Position numbers and translations under genes: made by a program. From an uncultured Microbulbifer sp. (GTDB lineage Bacteria; Pseudomonadota; Gammaproteobacteria; Pseudomonadales; Cellvibrionaceae): 64,000 nucleotides of DNA. This document shows positions 1 through 8,399 of the stretch, in pieces. The notes beneath the pieces are model-generated. The model ran no database searches, was not told where the DNA came from, and worked only from the letters and a program-made list of their open reading frames with translations. Numbering within the stretch: the first letter of the stretch is position 1; every line of letters begins with the position of its first letter. Location of the stretch: positions 744,001 to 808,000 of the forward strand of contig NZ_CANNGQ010000001.1 in assembly GCF_947504145.1 (NCBI RefSeq), written 5' to 3'.

Positions 1-339
1 ACCAATATTTTTTATCTCTGGCATACGCGGTTGTCGATTAGCTGCTATCGCATTCTCTACATCGTATTCATTCTGTTTGGTGCTTGGGTCGCGGCCAGTG
101 GTAGTTCGGATAATTTCAGGCTGCTGTGGAATATGGCGGATATGTCTATGGGCTTTATGGCCTCGGCAAACCTGCTGGCGATTGTCTTGCTCTCGGGGGT
201 AGCGTTTAAAGTGTTCGCAGACTACGAGGCCCAGCGGGCTCGAGGAGTCGACGAGCCGGTGTTTGATGCTCGCAACCACGATATTCGGGGTATAGAAACA
301 GATGTATGGGGTGGTGGCCCGCAAACACCCGGCGAGTAA
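1..339 (+). CDS. Alanine/glycine:cation symporter (AgcS family), C-terminal fragment
   Basis: The reading frame is open from base 1, so only the last 112 residues of an inner-membrane sodium/amino-acid symporter are present. Two hydrophobic segments are visible (YRILYIVFILFGAWVAA and a second around FMASANLLAIVLLSGVAFKVF), followed by a short hydrophilic tail ending in a Gly/Pro-rich stretch. The pattern YRILYIVFILFGAW, then WNMADMSMGFMASANL, then VFKDY-like residues, matches my recollection of the last helices of AgcS/DagA transporters. The gene start lies upstream of the window. The family call rests on the C-terminus alone. The 225 bp that follow hold only a weak inverted repeat (377-400, GAGGGA and TCCCTC) without a T-tract. 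Confidence 0.75.
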   Translation, partial: TNIFYLWHTRLSISCYRILYIVFILFGAWVAASGSSDNFRLLWNMADMSMGFMASANLLAIVLLSGVAFKVFADYEAQRARGVDEPVFDARNHDIRGIETDVWGGGPQTPGE

Positions 340-564
340 AAATGACCGATAGTCGTGGAATAGGACAAATTGAGCAGAGGGAGTGAGACACCGTTCCCTC
401 AGCCACTGTGAAGCCCGTGGTAAACCCGAAAAGCCCTCGCAGCTAGCAGATTCCCTGAGAACCAGTGCGCAATCAGGTGCTCCGGAATCTTTTACTCTCT
501 CGTCGCACGGCAATGAATGGCCGTCAGAGTAGGGGAGGTTAAAAGGGAGCTTTGGGGGCCAAAC

Positions 565-3204
565 ATGTCAGTGCAGCAAAAGTTTCAGATTGTTTCTGCG
601 GGTAAAGTATTACGGTCCAAGAACCCGGCAGAGGTTCTGGCGCAAATGTCCAGCGCCTTTTCCATTCCAACACAGCAGGCGCGCAAACTGTTCGTGAAAG
701 GCTGGGTGATCAAAGATGAGCTGTCGTCAGGGCAGGTCGTTCAATACCGCACGCAATTACATCAGATCGGCCTGAAAATCGAAGTGCATCCCGCGGGCAA
801 ATTCGATAACCGCGCAATTCTGGCGCGCATGCAATTTGCCCAAAAGCGCAAAGTCCGCGCGCCTTCCGCTCAACCGGCCAATGTGCGGGAAGAGAAAGTT
901 CGAACACCTGTTGATCGCCAGGCCAACGTAGAGGTGAACCTAGCATCGAACCTGGCACCGAACCCACAGGCAAATGGTAATGGTGTAGCAGCCCTTAAGA
1001 AGCGCCCGCCAGAGAAGATCCCACCGAAGGAACCCTCCGCTCGTGACCAAGCCGAATCGTCGGCCCGTAAGCAACTGGAGGCGCTGTTTTGTCAGGGTGA
1101 AACGCACCGGCTCGAGTCGGATGCGCAACCCCTGGGGCTACTTCCGGCGCTGGCTAGTGCGGCGCTTGTGCCTGTACTCTTTGCCGGTGCCTTGGTTCTC
1201 ATTCTGATTGCGCTCGGTGGCGCACTCTGGTCGGTGCCTGCCGCGATTTTGGCGGGGACGTTTGGTGCCGGGGTTGTGGCTGGCGCAGCCGCAAAGTTGC
1301 TGTTGATCGCACTGATCGGCTGTGTGTTTTTTTTCCCGTATATATCTGCCGGAAACCTGTCGTCTTTCGATGATGCGGGCCGTATCCGTTTGCGTAAGCA
1401 GGATGCGCCGGGTTTGTTTCTGCTGCTGGAAGTGCTCGAAGCCAAAACCGGGTTGAGCATCGCCGGCAAACTTGCAGGTCCGAAAAACCTGACCGCGGCC
1501 AAGCAGGCCCGCGGTACTCTGGTTGAGGTGACATCGGGAGCCGAAGTTGTCGTCGAGAAATCGGCAGCAGGGCAGCTCACGCTTTCCCTGGGGTTGGGTG
1601 CCATTGCCGGGCTGAACGGCGGAGAGGTATTGGCCCTGGCGGCTCGTGCCATGTCCTACCATCAGGGCCCATTGGTGCGCATCGCCATGTACTGCTCGCT
1701 GGTGACTGCGCAGAAACTGCAGGCCATGCAGGATGCCTTGGAGAGTGAGAAAACCCTGTTGAATACTGCCGGGGAGCCTGCGGCACTGCTGAAACCGTTT
1801 CATAAAGTACTCGCGGCATGTGGCCTGGTATTGGTTCCTGTGATCGAGCGGCTGCAAGGTCTGCATCGCGCCACCAGTGGCGCGCTGGCTCGGCGGCTGG
1901 AAAAGCGGGCCGATGCCGTGGCAGCGCAAATGATCGGTAGCGACGTATTCGCTTCCTTTTCTGAACGCTGGAATCACCTGGTGCATGCGGGTCTGGTGTG
2001 CGGCGAGATCAATCGCGAAGCGCAGCTGACTGGCCGCTGCCTGAGGGATTTCCCGCGGGCGGTGCTCTGGCTTTACCAGAATCTGGACGAAGTCACCCGC
2101 AACAGTATCGAACTGTCGATGGGGGAAGATACCGATTGTTGGAGCCAGACTGAACCCGCTGGCCACGAACGGATTGCCGAAGTCGAAGATAGGCAAATTC
2201 CTGCGCTATTGCAGAGACAGGACTTCTCGGTTCAGAAACTGTTCGCCGATTTTGACGAGCTGTGTGTCAGCGTCAGCCGGCAGGGCGCCGACGAAACCTG
2301 TCGCGCAGTGGAAAACCAACAACTTCTGACCGCAAGCAAGGAAGTGGAGGCGGCACAGCGTGTACTGTCTGAGTATTTCAATCGGGCCATTCCGCGGGAC
2401 TTCCTGTCCCTGCGCGGGCCGGAGAATGCAGAACTGGCGGGGCTGGGTTTGCAGGAAACCATCGACTGGCTGCGCACCCGGCTGATCGAGCTGCAGGAGC
2501 AGGAGCAGCGCCTGGCACAGTTGCAGCTGCGCGGTGCACGCATCCAGTTGGGAGCCGCTTTGGTCCGTGCCAATGTCCGGGTCGATCCACGCAGTTACGA
2601 CCTTAGTGGCACCACGCCATCCGCGGCGGAAGCATCGCGCAAGGATAATCGTGCGCGCGTCCAGGAGTGTATGCAGCAGCGCCAGCAGTTACACAAGATG
2701 TTTTTCCAGCGAGTGAAAGGTGCCATGGCGACCATGCCTAGCGCTGATCGCGGTGCTGCCAGTGGCACACTGGAACAGTTAAAGGGATTTGAGGGCTTGC
2801 GCGAATCCGTGGGCAGCCTGAATGGCTGCGGGGATCTGGTGAGTGAGATGATTGAGCGAATCCCGTCTGCCGATGTGCCTGTGGCTCTGGTGCAAAAGTA
2901 TGCGCAGCTGGCGGTTCAGCAGATTCGTCAGGTATACCAGTTGGCAGTAAAGCAGCCCGGCCTATTGCCACAGGCGCTTCTCGAAAAGCTGGAAGCCTGT
3001 GGCGCAGGCGCTGGGGAAATCCCGCCTTCGAGTCGAAGTGGCGATCTAGTGGGCGCGCTGCAGGGGCTGGAGTTGCGGTGTAAAAATGCCAGTGCGGTTG
3101 TATTTGAGGGTTACCAGAACCATCTGGCCCGTTTGCTGGGGCTGTGCCTGGCGGAAGAGGCGCGGCGGAAGGTGAAGCCGTTGCGCCTTGTCGGAACGGT
3201 ATAA
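565..3204 (+). CDS. Large membrane protein with degenerate M48-type peptidase domain
   Basis: An 879-residue protein. Residues 1-80 form a small soluble domain (FQIVSAGKVLRS...) that looks like a protein-interaction or ribosomal-L7-type fold. A Pro/Asn-rich linker follows, then two or three membrane segments at about 192-264. After these comes a region resembling M48 peptidases (LRKQDAPGLF; LSLGLGAIAGLNGGEV) and a long helical C-terminus. In active M48 enzymes the GL..L...E segment leads into HExxH. Here the equivalent is EVLALAARAMSYHQG, with no HExxH, so zinc catalysis is unlikely. ATG 565 is preferred over ATG 517 because GGGAG and GGGGG lie upstream of 565 and nothing Shine-Dalgarno-like precedes 517. 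Function is unknown; a membrane scaffold or pseudopeptidase is my inference. Confidence 0.7.
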   Translation: MSVQQKFQIVSAGKVLRSKNPAEVLAQMSSAFSIPTQQARKLFVKGWVIKDELSSGQVVQYRTQLHQIGLKIEVHPAGKFDNRAILARMQFAQKRKVRAPSAQPANVREEKVRTPVDRQANVEVNLASNLAPNPQANGNGVAALKKRPPEKIPPKEPSARDQAESSARKQLEALFCQGETHRLESDAQPLGLLPALASAALVPVLFAGALVLILIALGGALWSVPAAILAGTFGAGVVAGAAAKLLLIALIGCVFFFPYISAGNLSSFDDAGRIRLRKQDAPGLFLLLEVLEAKTGLSIAGKLAGPKNLTAAKQARGTLVEVTSGAEVVVEKSAAGQLTLSLGLGAIAGLNGGEVLALAARAMSYHQGPLVRIAMYCSLVTAQKLQAMQDALESEKTLLNTAGEPAALLKPFHKVLAACGLVLVPVIERLQGLHRATSGALARRLEKRADAVAAQMIGSDVFASFSERWNHLVHAGLVCGEINREAQLTGRCLRDFPRAVLWLYQNLDEVTRNSIELSMGEDTDCWSQTEPAGHERIAEVEDRQIPALLQRQDFSVQKLFADFDELCVSVSRQGADETCRAVENQQLLTASKEVEAAQRVLSEYFNRAIPRDFLSLRGPENAELAGLGLQETIDWLRTRLIELQEQEQRLAQLQLRGARIQLGAALVRANVRVDPRSYDLSGTTPSAAEASRKDNRARVQECMQQRQQLHKMFFQRVKGAMATMPSADRGAASGTLEQLKGFEGLRESVGSLNGCGDLVSEMIERIPSADVPVALVQKYAQLAVQQIRQVYQLAVKQPGLLPQALLEKLEACGAGAGEIPPSSRSGDLVGALQGLELRCKNASAVVFEGYQNHLARLLGLCLAEEARRKVKPLRLVGTV

Positions 3205-3248
3205 ATCCACTTTGGGGCTCTATACCCCTCGGCATCCACGGCCGGGGG

Positions 3249-3572
3249 TCAGCCTCCGGCCAGTTTTACCTTGTAGCTTTTCGCTTCGAGCACCGCTTTG
3301 ATTTCTTCTCGTTTGTCGCCCTGGATTTCGATAACGCCATCCTTCAGGGCGCCGCCACAGCCGCAGCGCTTTTTAAGTTCTGCCAACAGCAACTTCAGCT
3401 CCCCATCGGTACCATCCACACCCCTCACGCAAGTCACGCCTTTGCCTTTGCGCCCTTTGGTTTCCCGCTGAATGCGGACAATACCGTCGCCCTGATGGCG
3501 CGTCTCTGCGGCGGGGGTGTCTTTTACGCGGCCGCGGTCGGTGGAATAGACGAGTCTGTTTTTGTCGCTCAT
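3249..3572 (-). CDS. yciH: SUI1/eIF1-like translation factor YciH
   Basis: 107 residues, the normal length for bacterial SUI1-domain proteins. After a short basic N-terminus (SDKNRLVYSTDRGRV) comes the SUI1 core, with KGVTCVRGVDGTDGELKLL and the hallmark KKRCGCGGALKDGVIEIQGD near the C-terminus. The family is homologous to eukaryotic eIF1; E. coli YciH discriminates against non-canonical initiation complexes in vitro. The gene is convergent with the upstream M48-like gene and divergent from the ion-channel gene. Nothing unusual is visible, and the start ATG at 3572 gives the expected N-terminus. Confidence 0.92.
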   Translation of the reverse strand: MSDKNRLVYSTDRGRVKDTPAAETRHQGDGIVRIQRETKGRKGKGVTCVRGVDGTDGELKLLLAELKKRCGCGGALKDGVIEIQGDKREEIKAVLEAKSYKVKLAGG

Positions 3573-3770
3573 GCTGATACTTTGTGTTGATTACCGGGTT
3601 GAACTTGCGGCGCAAGGATAGCCGATGGCGACGGCCATGATAAAGGCCGCGACTGACGGGGTTGCCGGAAGTAGCGCCGGGGTTGAAGGAAACTCCCGGT
3701 TGTCGGCTAGAATAACGGTGTTTTCTCCCGACGAGCTTCGATAGCTCTATTACAGCAAGGAATGGACTGA

Positions 3771-4604
3771 ATGGCCCTGACAGGTGCCCGCAAGTGGCTG
3801 AATGAAGTAATTTTTGGCACGGATACGCCAGCGGGCAAATATTTCGATGTAGTCCTTATCTGGACCATTCTGCTCAGTGTCGCGCTGGTTTTGCTGGCAT
3901 CGGTAGAGAACTGGTGGGTGCGCTACGGGGATATCTTCTACACGTTGGAATGGTTTTTTACCGCTTTGTTCACTGTGGAATATCTGACTCGCGTGTACTG
4001 TGCGAAAGATCGCCGCTCCTACATCTTCAGTTTTTATGGGGTAGTGGATCTGCTGGCGATACTGCCCAGTTACCTGGCGCTCATCTTTACCGGGGCCACC
4101 TACCTGATGGTCATTCGCCTGCTGCGGGTATTGCGGATCTTCCGCATCCTCAAGCTGGTGCGCTACCTCAGTGACGCCAATCTGCTGGTCCGCTCTCTGT
4201 GGCAAGCGCGTCGGCGTATTCTGGTGTTCTACGCCAGCGTGCTGGTGATCTGCATCATCTTTGGCAGCATCATGTTTATCGTTGAGGGGCCCAAACACGG
4301 GTTCACCAGCATCCCCAAAAGCATCTACTGGACCATTGTCACCATCACCACCGTGGGGTACGGCGATATCACGCCGCACACCCCCCTTGGGCAGGCGATT
4401 GCTTCCATGACCATGCTGATCGGCTATTCCATTATCGCTGTGCCCACCGGGATCGTCACCGCCGAGCTGGCCCATGAGCTGGGCCGTGAAAAGCAGCTGG
4501 CCCGTTGCCATAATTGTGGGCGGGCAGGGCACGATGCGGATTCTGAGTTCTGCAAACACTGCGGCTACAAGCTGGAAGATTTTGAGCCGGTTACCGAAGA
4601 TTGA
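3771..4604 (+). CDS. Voltage-gated potassium channel with C-terminal zinc ribbon
   Basis: 277 residues. Six membrane segments are apparent. S4 carries regularly spaced arginines (R116, R119, R122, R125 in VIRLLRVLRIFRILKLVRYL). The pore helix leads into the selectivity filter TVGYGD (194-199), which specifies K+. After S6 there is a short cytoplasmic helix and a four-cysteine knuckle (C246, C249, C261, C264; CHNC...CKHC) typical of a zinc ribbon. The start ATG 3771 has AAGGA about nine bases upstream. No RCK/TrkA domain is present, so gating is probably by voltage. The zinc ribbon could tetramerise the tail or sense metal or redox state; that is inference. Confidence 0.9.
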   Translation: MALTGARKWLNEVIFGTDTPAGKYFDVVLIWTILLSVALVLLASVENWWVRYGDIFYTLEWFFTALFTVEYLTRVYCAKDRRSYIFSFYGVVDLLAILPSYLALIFTGATYLMVIRLLRVLRIFRILKLVRYLSDANLLVRSLWQARRRILVFYASVLVICIIFGSIMFIVEGPKHGFTSIPKSIYWTIVTITTVGYGDITPHTPLGQAIASMTMLIGYSIIAVPTGIVTAELAHELGREKQLARCHNCGRAGHDADSEFCKHCGYKLEDFEPVTED

Positions 4605-4721
4605 TCGGCCTTCGTCTTAACATCCCCGCGGCTTATCGGCTATCCTTGCGCCCCATTCGACCCTCCGCCAGCGGCGGAGACTGTCTCGCACAACGTTCAC
4701 ACTGACCGGTAGCTGACCCCA

Positions 4722-5867
4722 ATGGATATTCAGGGATATTGCGCCCCGGGCTTTGAAGCCCTCTACGATGCATTTGCCACCAATTTTCGCGATCACGGCG
4801 ATGTGGGGGCGTCTTTCTGTGCGATCCACCAGGGTGAGGAAGTCGCCTCCCTGTGGGCGGGCAACGCCGATCGCCACGGGGAGCGCGCATTCGAGGAAGA
4901 CACCCTCGCCAATGTGTTCTCTTCTTCCAAGGGTGTTCTTGCGCTGATCGCGCTTCAGCAGGTGGCAGCGGGCAAGCTGGATCTGGATCTGCCGGTGGCC
5001 CATTACTGGCCTGAATTTGCCGAGGCAGGCAAGGCGGCCATCACGGGTCGCCAGCTGTTATGCCACCGTGCCGGCGTTATCGCCTTCCGCGAGCGGGTGG
5101 CAGACGATCTGATTTATGATTGGGCGCGCGCATTGGAGCAGGTTGCCGGTACCGAGCCTTGGTGGGAGCCGGGTTCGCAGCAGGGCTACGCGCCTTTCCT
5201 CCACGGCTGGACCCTGGGTGGGCTGATCGAAAAGGCCAGCGGCCAACCGCTGATGTCCCTGTATCGCAATGGCATTGCGGATCCGCTCGGGTTGGACGGC
5301 GGCTTCGGCGCAGTGGGGCACCGCTCCACAGAAATCGCCGATGTCGGTCCTCTGAAAAAACCGCTGCCAGAATTGCGCGATAACGCCATCGGCCGCTCCA
5401 TCAAGGAAGACCGGCAGGGGCCGGTTGCCACCGCCTTTACTAACCCGGTTTCTCTGATGATGGGAACCAATGGTGACCAGTGGCGCAACGCGCTGATTCC
5501 TGCCGCCAACGGTCACTTCAGTGCACGTGATCTCGCCGCAGTATACGGTGACCTGGCCAGCGATGACCCACAGCTGTTGCCGGAGGCGTTATTGCGTGAA
5601 GCCACTACTGAGCAGAGCCGTGGGCAGGATGTGATTTTGCAGGCTGAGGTGGCTTTTGCTTGCGGTTTTCTGAAATCGTCGCCGGCGGAAGATCTGCACT
5701 TTGGCAGTAAAGCCGGGTTTGGCCACCCGGGCGCCGGCGGTAGCGTTGGCTTTGCCGACCCGGAGGCCGAAGTAGGGTTCGGTTATGTAACGTCCCGTAT
5801 GGGGCAGAGCCTGTTTATGGATCAGCGCGCGGTTGGTCTGAAAAATTGCCTGTACAGCCTGTTGTGA
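4722..5867 (+). CDS. Serine hydrolase, class C beta-lactamase/EstB-like fold
   Basis: 381 residues with no signal peptide, so probably cytoplasmic. The SxxK nucleophile motif is FSSSKGV (S67, K70). A tyrosine in PGSQQGYAPFLHGWTLG sits where the YxN-type second motif is expected, and HPGAGGSVGF near the C-terminus fits the third (H/K-x-G) motif. This layout is typical of the esterase/beta-lactamase-related family (COG1680), which hydrolyses esters or peptides rather than conferring resistance. The substrate cannot be read from the sequence. slyX starts 16 bp downstream on the same strand, so the two may be co-transcribed. Confidence 0.88.
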   Translation: MDIQGYCAPGFEALYDAFATNFRDHGDVGASFCAIHQGEEVASLWAGNADRHGERAFEEDTLANVFSSSKGVLALIALQQVAAGKLDLDLPVAHYWPEFAEAGKAAITGRQLLCHRAGVIAFRERVADDLIYDWARALEQVAGTEPWWEPGSQQGYAPFLHGWTLGGLIEKASGQPLMSLYRNGIADPLGLDGGFGAVGHRSTEIADVGPLKKPLPELRDNAIGRSIKEDRQGPVATAFTNPVSLMMGTNGDQWRNALIPAANGHFSARDLAAVYGDLASDDPQLLPEALLREATTEQSRGQDVILQAEVAFACGFLKSSPAEDLHFGSKAGFGHPGAGGSVGFADPEAEVGFGYVTSRMGQSLFMDQRAVGLKNCLYSLL

Positions 5868-5883
5868 GCGGTGGAGAAAATCG

Positions 5884-6114
5884 ATGAGTAATGAAGATCA
5901 ACAGCAATTGGCAGCGCGGGTGGACGAACTGGAAACCCGGTTGTCTTTTCAGGAAGACACCCTGGGACAATTGAACGATGTGATTACGGCCCAGGATGCA
6001 CAGATTCGCGCCTTGGTAGGGCGGGTCAAAGAAATGACAGAAAAATACCAGGACCTGTCGTTTGAAGTACAAAAGGGCGATAAGCCCGGTGACGAGAAGC
6101 CCCCGCACTATTGA
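5884..6114 (+). CDS. slyX: SlyX family protein
   Basis: 76 residues. It is almost entirely a coiled coil (LAARVDELETRLSFQEDTLGQLNDVI...) with the conserved C-terminal ending KPPHY typical of SlyX. GGAG lies a few bases upstream of the ATG, overlapping the end of the upstream operon spacing. SlyX is a small cytoplasmic protein of unknown biochemical role, often encoded near slyD or fkpA in enterobacteria. Here it follows a serine hydrolase gene at 16 bp. Confidence 0.93.
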   Translation: MSNEDQQQLAARVDELETRLSFQEDTLGQLNDVITAQDAQIRALVGRVKEMTEKYQDLSFEVQKGDKPGDEKPPHY

Positions 6115-6802
6115 TTGTCATATCCACCGCATACACTGTCAGCCCTGCGCGTATTTCTACTCCAGTTACTGGAAATTTCCAGATTTTCGTTTTTTCACTG
6201 CCCCTCAACTCTTGACAAGTTTTTTTCCACATGCCGGGGCGGTCGGTGTGTATATCGTGCTGTGGGTTACTAACTGGTACGTAAAAGTCAAAATGTTTTG
6301 TAAGTTTTTGATTTTAAAGGCAAAAAAATAGCGGGCCAAAAAGTGCGCAAATCGCTGGGGGCAAGGGTTTGCGCGGCTTGGCGTGTACTTATAGGGATTC
6401 ATGCACAAAGTTATCCACAGATATTGTGGAAGAGTGAATTACACCCAGGCACACCGTCATTGGCGAGAGGATTTCGGTTTGGCTTCAGGATTATCCCGGC
6501 AAAGGATTTTCGAATCGTTTCCGAAAGCCCTCTCGCAAAAATGGGTTAGAACGGGCAAATGCCAGCAGTGGCTGGCGATTTTTTGCAGAAGTCGGATTCA
6601 CTGAATAGAAAACAGGCGGAGAATGTAAACGGCGTCAAATTTGGGAAATCGGCGGTAGACCTGTAGGGACTTTACGCATAGTCTTCCTCGCCATGGCGCG
6701 TACGGTTCAGCTTCCAGTCAGCTACTGAAAGCGATACTGCACGCAATCGCCGATTTTCCCTTGTTAGCACAAGCATTCGTAAAAGCATTAGGAGAAGCTT
6801 CA
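6115..6802. other. 688-bp gene-free region with DnaA-box-bearing AT-rich segment
   Basis: No credible coding frame lies between slyX and the OmpA-type lipoprotein gene. From about 6180 to 6430 the sequence alternates an AT-rich block (roughly 6285-6330, long A and T runs) with Gs and Cs, and carries TTGACA at 6212-6217, TTTTCCACA at 6223-6231 and TTATCCACA at 6411-6419. The second half (6430-6800) shows no repeat or hairpin that I can support. The layout resembles replication-initiator binding clusters more than a promoter, but no dnaA, gyrB or parAB gene is near. Confidence 0.5.
6411..6419 (+). promoter_or_regulatory. Consensus DnaA box
   Basis: TTATCCACA matches the DnaA consensus TTATNCACA exactly. 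A one-mismatch box (TTTTCCACA) lies at 6223-6231, and a reverse-strand two-mismatch site overlaps the TTGTGGAAGA just downstream. An AT-rich tract lies between the two forward boxes. Confidence 0.5.
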
Positions 6803-7453
6803 ATGAAAAAATGGGTAGCAATTCTTGCCCTTGGCTCACTGGTTGGTTGTACCACTCTGGATCCTTACACCCAGGAAAGTAAAACCAGTAATGCGGCTAA
6901 AGGTGCCGGTGCTGGCGCTGTTGCCGGTGCCATTATTGGTGCGGCCACCGCCAGCAAGAGCGATCGCAAGAAGGGTGCCATCACCGGCGCACTGGGTGGC
7001 GCAGCCATCGGTGGCGGCGTGGGCTACTACATGGATCGTCAGGAAATGGCCTTGCGCCAGCGCCTTGAAGGCAGTGGTGTACGGGTTCAGCGTGAGGGCG
7101 ACAATATTCGCCTGATCATGCCGGGCAACATCACCTTCGCCACCAATCGCTATGAAATTCGCAACGACTTTTACGACACCCTGGACTCTGTTGTTCTGGT
7201 GTTGAACGAGTTCGACAAAACCGCGATTCGCGTGAGCGGCCACACCGATAGCACTGGTTCCGACGTCACTAACCAGAACCTGAGTGAGCGTCGTGCCGAG
7301 TCTGTCGCTGGCTTCTTCACTACCCGCGGTGTTGCCGCCGGTCGTGTACAGGCAGTGGGTTACGGTGAGCGTTACCCGATTGCCGGCAATGACTCCGACG
7401 CCGGTCGCCAGGCCAACCGTCGCGTAGAGCTGGAATTACTTCCGCTCCAGTAG
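6803..7453 (+). CDS. OmpA-family peptidoglycan-binding lipoprotein (YiaD-like)
   Basis: 216 residues. The signal peptide ends in a lipobox (LVGC, C16), so the mature protein is probably an outer-membrane lipoprotein. Residues 30-75 form a glycine zipper (GAGAGAVAGAIIGAA... GALGGAAIGGGVG). The C-terminal OmpA domain carries the peptidoglycan-binding signature VSGHTDSTGSDVTNQNLSERRAESV and ends with NRRVEL. ATG 6803 is chosen over the upstream start at 6761 because AGGAG sits eight bases before it and it begins a proper signal peptide. The gene is monocistronic, with its own terminator. It is related to YiaD/Pal-type envelope-stabilising lipoproteins. Confidence 0.93.
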   Translation: MKKWVAILALGSLVGCTTLDPYTQESKTSNAAKGAGAGAVAGAIIGAATASKSDRKKGAITGALGGAAIGGGVGYYMDRQEMALRQRLEGSGVRVQREGDNIRLIMPGNITFATNRYEIRNDFYDTLDSVVLVLNEFDKTAIRVSGHTDSTGSDVTNQNLSERRAESVAGFFTTRGVAAGRVQAVGYGERYPIAGNDSDAGRQANRRVELELLPLQ

Positions 7454-7462
7454 CAAGATAAG

Positions 7463-7484
7463 AGGGCGCTTCGGCGCCCTTTTT
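7463..7484 (+). terminator. Rho-independent terminator of the OmpA-type lipoprotein gene
   Basis: GGGCGC-TTCG-GCGCCC hairpin with a stable UUCG-type tetraloop and a following T-tract, nine bases after the stop codon. Confidence 0.9.
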
Positions 7485-7534
7485 AGTGGCCGTAGAGTTA
7501 GTGGCCGCAAAATCTCAACGCGAGTGAGGCGAGG

Positions 7535-8104
7535 ATGGTTATGGCAGGGATGTCTTTTCATGGTCCGGGCCTGGATCCTGCCAGGTTCGCGTTGCACAGT
7601 TTCCTGCTGCTGGCTCTTCACCTGTTTCCCGGCGCGCTTTCGTTCGCAGCGCAAGCCACTACAGAACCTGCCGCCGCGATGGCGCGCGAGCAAATTGCTC
7701 CCTCCACACGTATCAATTCTCCGTCTGAGCCGACTCCCAACGACAAGGTGGACGCGGCGGTATACGAGCGTATCCACAATGCGGAGCTGGTAGCCCGGGT
7801 AAAGATTACCGGTGTACACCGTATGGTTGATCGCGCACTTTCCGAACCTGGAATGGTGGCCATCCTCGGTTATGTCTATTCCGGGGTGACACAGGAGGTG
7901 TGGAAGGGGGTGCCCAGCAAGCTGGTCGCCTTCCACCTAGCATTGGGCGACTGTGACCGAAAGCTGCAGCGTGGCGGGCAGTACGTGATTTTCGCACAGA
8001 CCGATCCCCAGGGGCGGCTACAGCTCTCGGGCTGTGAAGCGGCGGTTGAAGAGGCCGACGCCACCGGGCTACTGGCGCAACTGGAGCGCTACTATCACGG
8101 GTAA
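7535..8104 (+). CDS. Secreted protein with possible TIMP/netrin-like domain
   Basis: 189 residues. A hydrophobic segment (FALHSFLLLALHLFPGALSFA) looks like a signal peptide. The mature part has the order AELVARVKITGV, then VTQEVWKGVPSK, then GDCDRKLQRGGQYVIFA, ending with LQLSGCEAA. Alternating beta-strands, KG in the middle and two cysteines flanking G-QYVIFA recall bacterial NTR/TIMP-like domains. That assignment is by pattern only. ATG codons at 7535, 7541 and 7550 are all possible; GAGGCGAGG at 7526-7534 favours 7541 slightly. Ligand and role are unknown. Confidence 0.65.
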   Translation: MVMAGMSFHGPGLDPARFALHSFLLLALHLFPGALSFAAQATTEPAAAMAREQIAPSTRINSPSEPTPNDKVDAAVYERIHNAELVARVKITGVHRMVDRALSEPGMVAILGYVYSGVTQEVWKGVPSKLVAFHLALGDCDRKLQRGGQYVIFAQTDPQGRLQLSGCEAAVEEADATGLLAQLERYYHG

Positions 8105-8399
8105 TGCGTTCGCTTAGATGCCCGCTGAATATGTCCCGATTTTTTTATAATCATAAAGACTTGAATACTGGAACATTGTTCCTTGAAGTGTGCCGATTGA
8201 AGATTATTCTTATCAGTATTGGCGTCGACTTCTTCTCTGAAGTGATTTTTTGTGAAGTGGGCTGTGGCGCCAACCGGTAACGACAGGGCACATTGCCGGT
8301 TGAACCGGATAGCGGATTATCAGGCTATCCCGGCGCAATCGAATCGGTTGTTCTCATCGTTCTGAACTTCTCTAACGCTGACCAGGGGTCATTGGGTAT

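Noticed and set aside
6343-6604. Short frames in the gene-free region after slyX
   Set aside because: No ribosome-binding site, basic and Trp/Arg-rich composition typical of random frames; the DNA itself carries the DnaA-like boxes.
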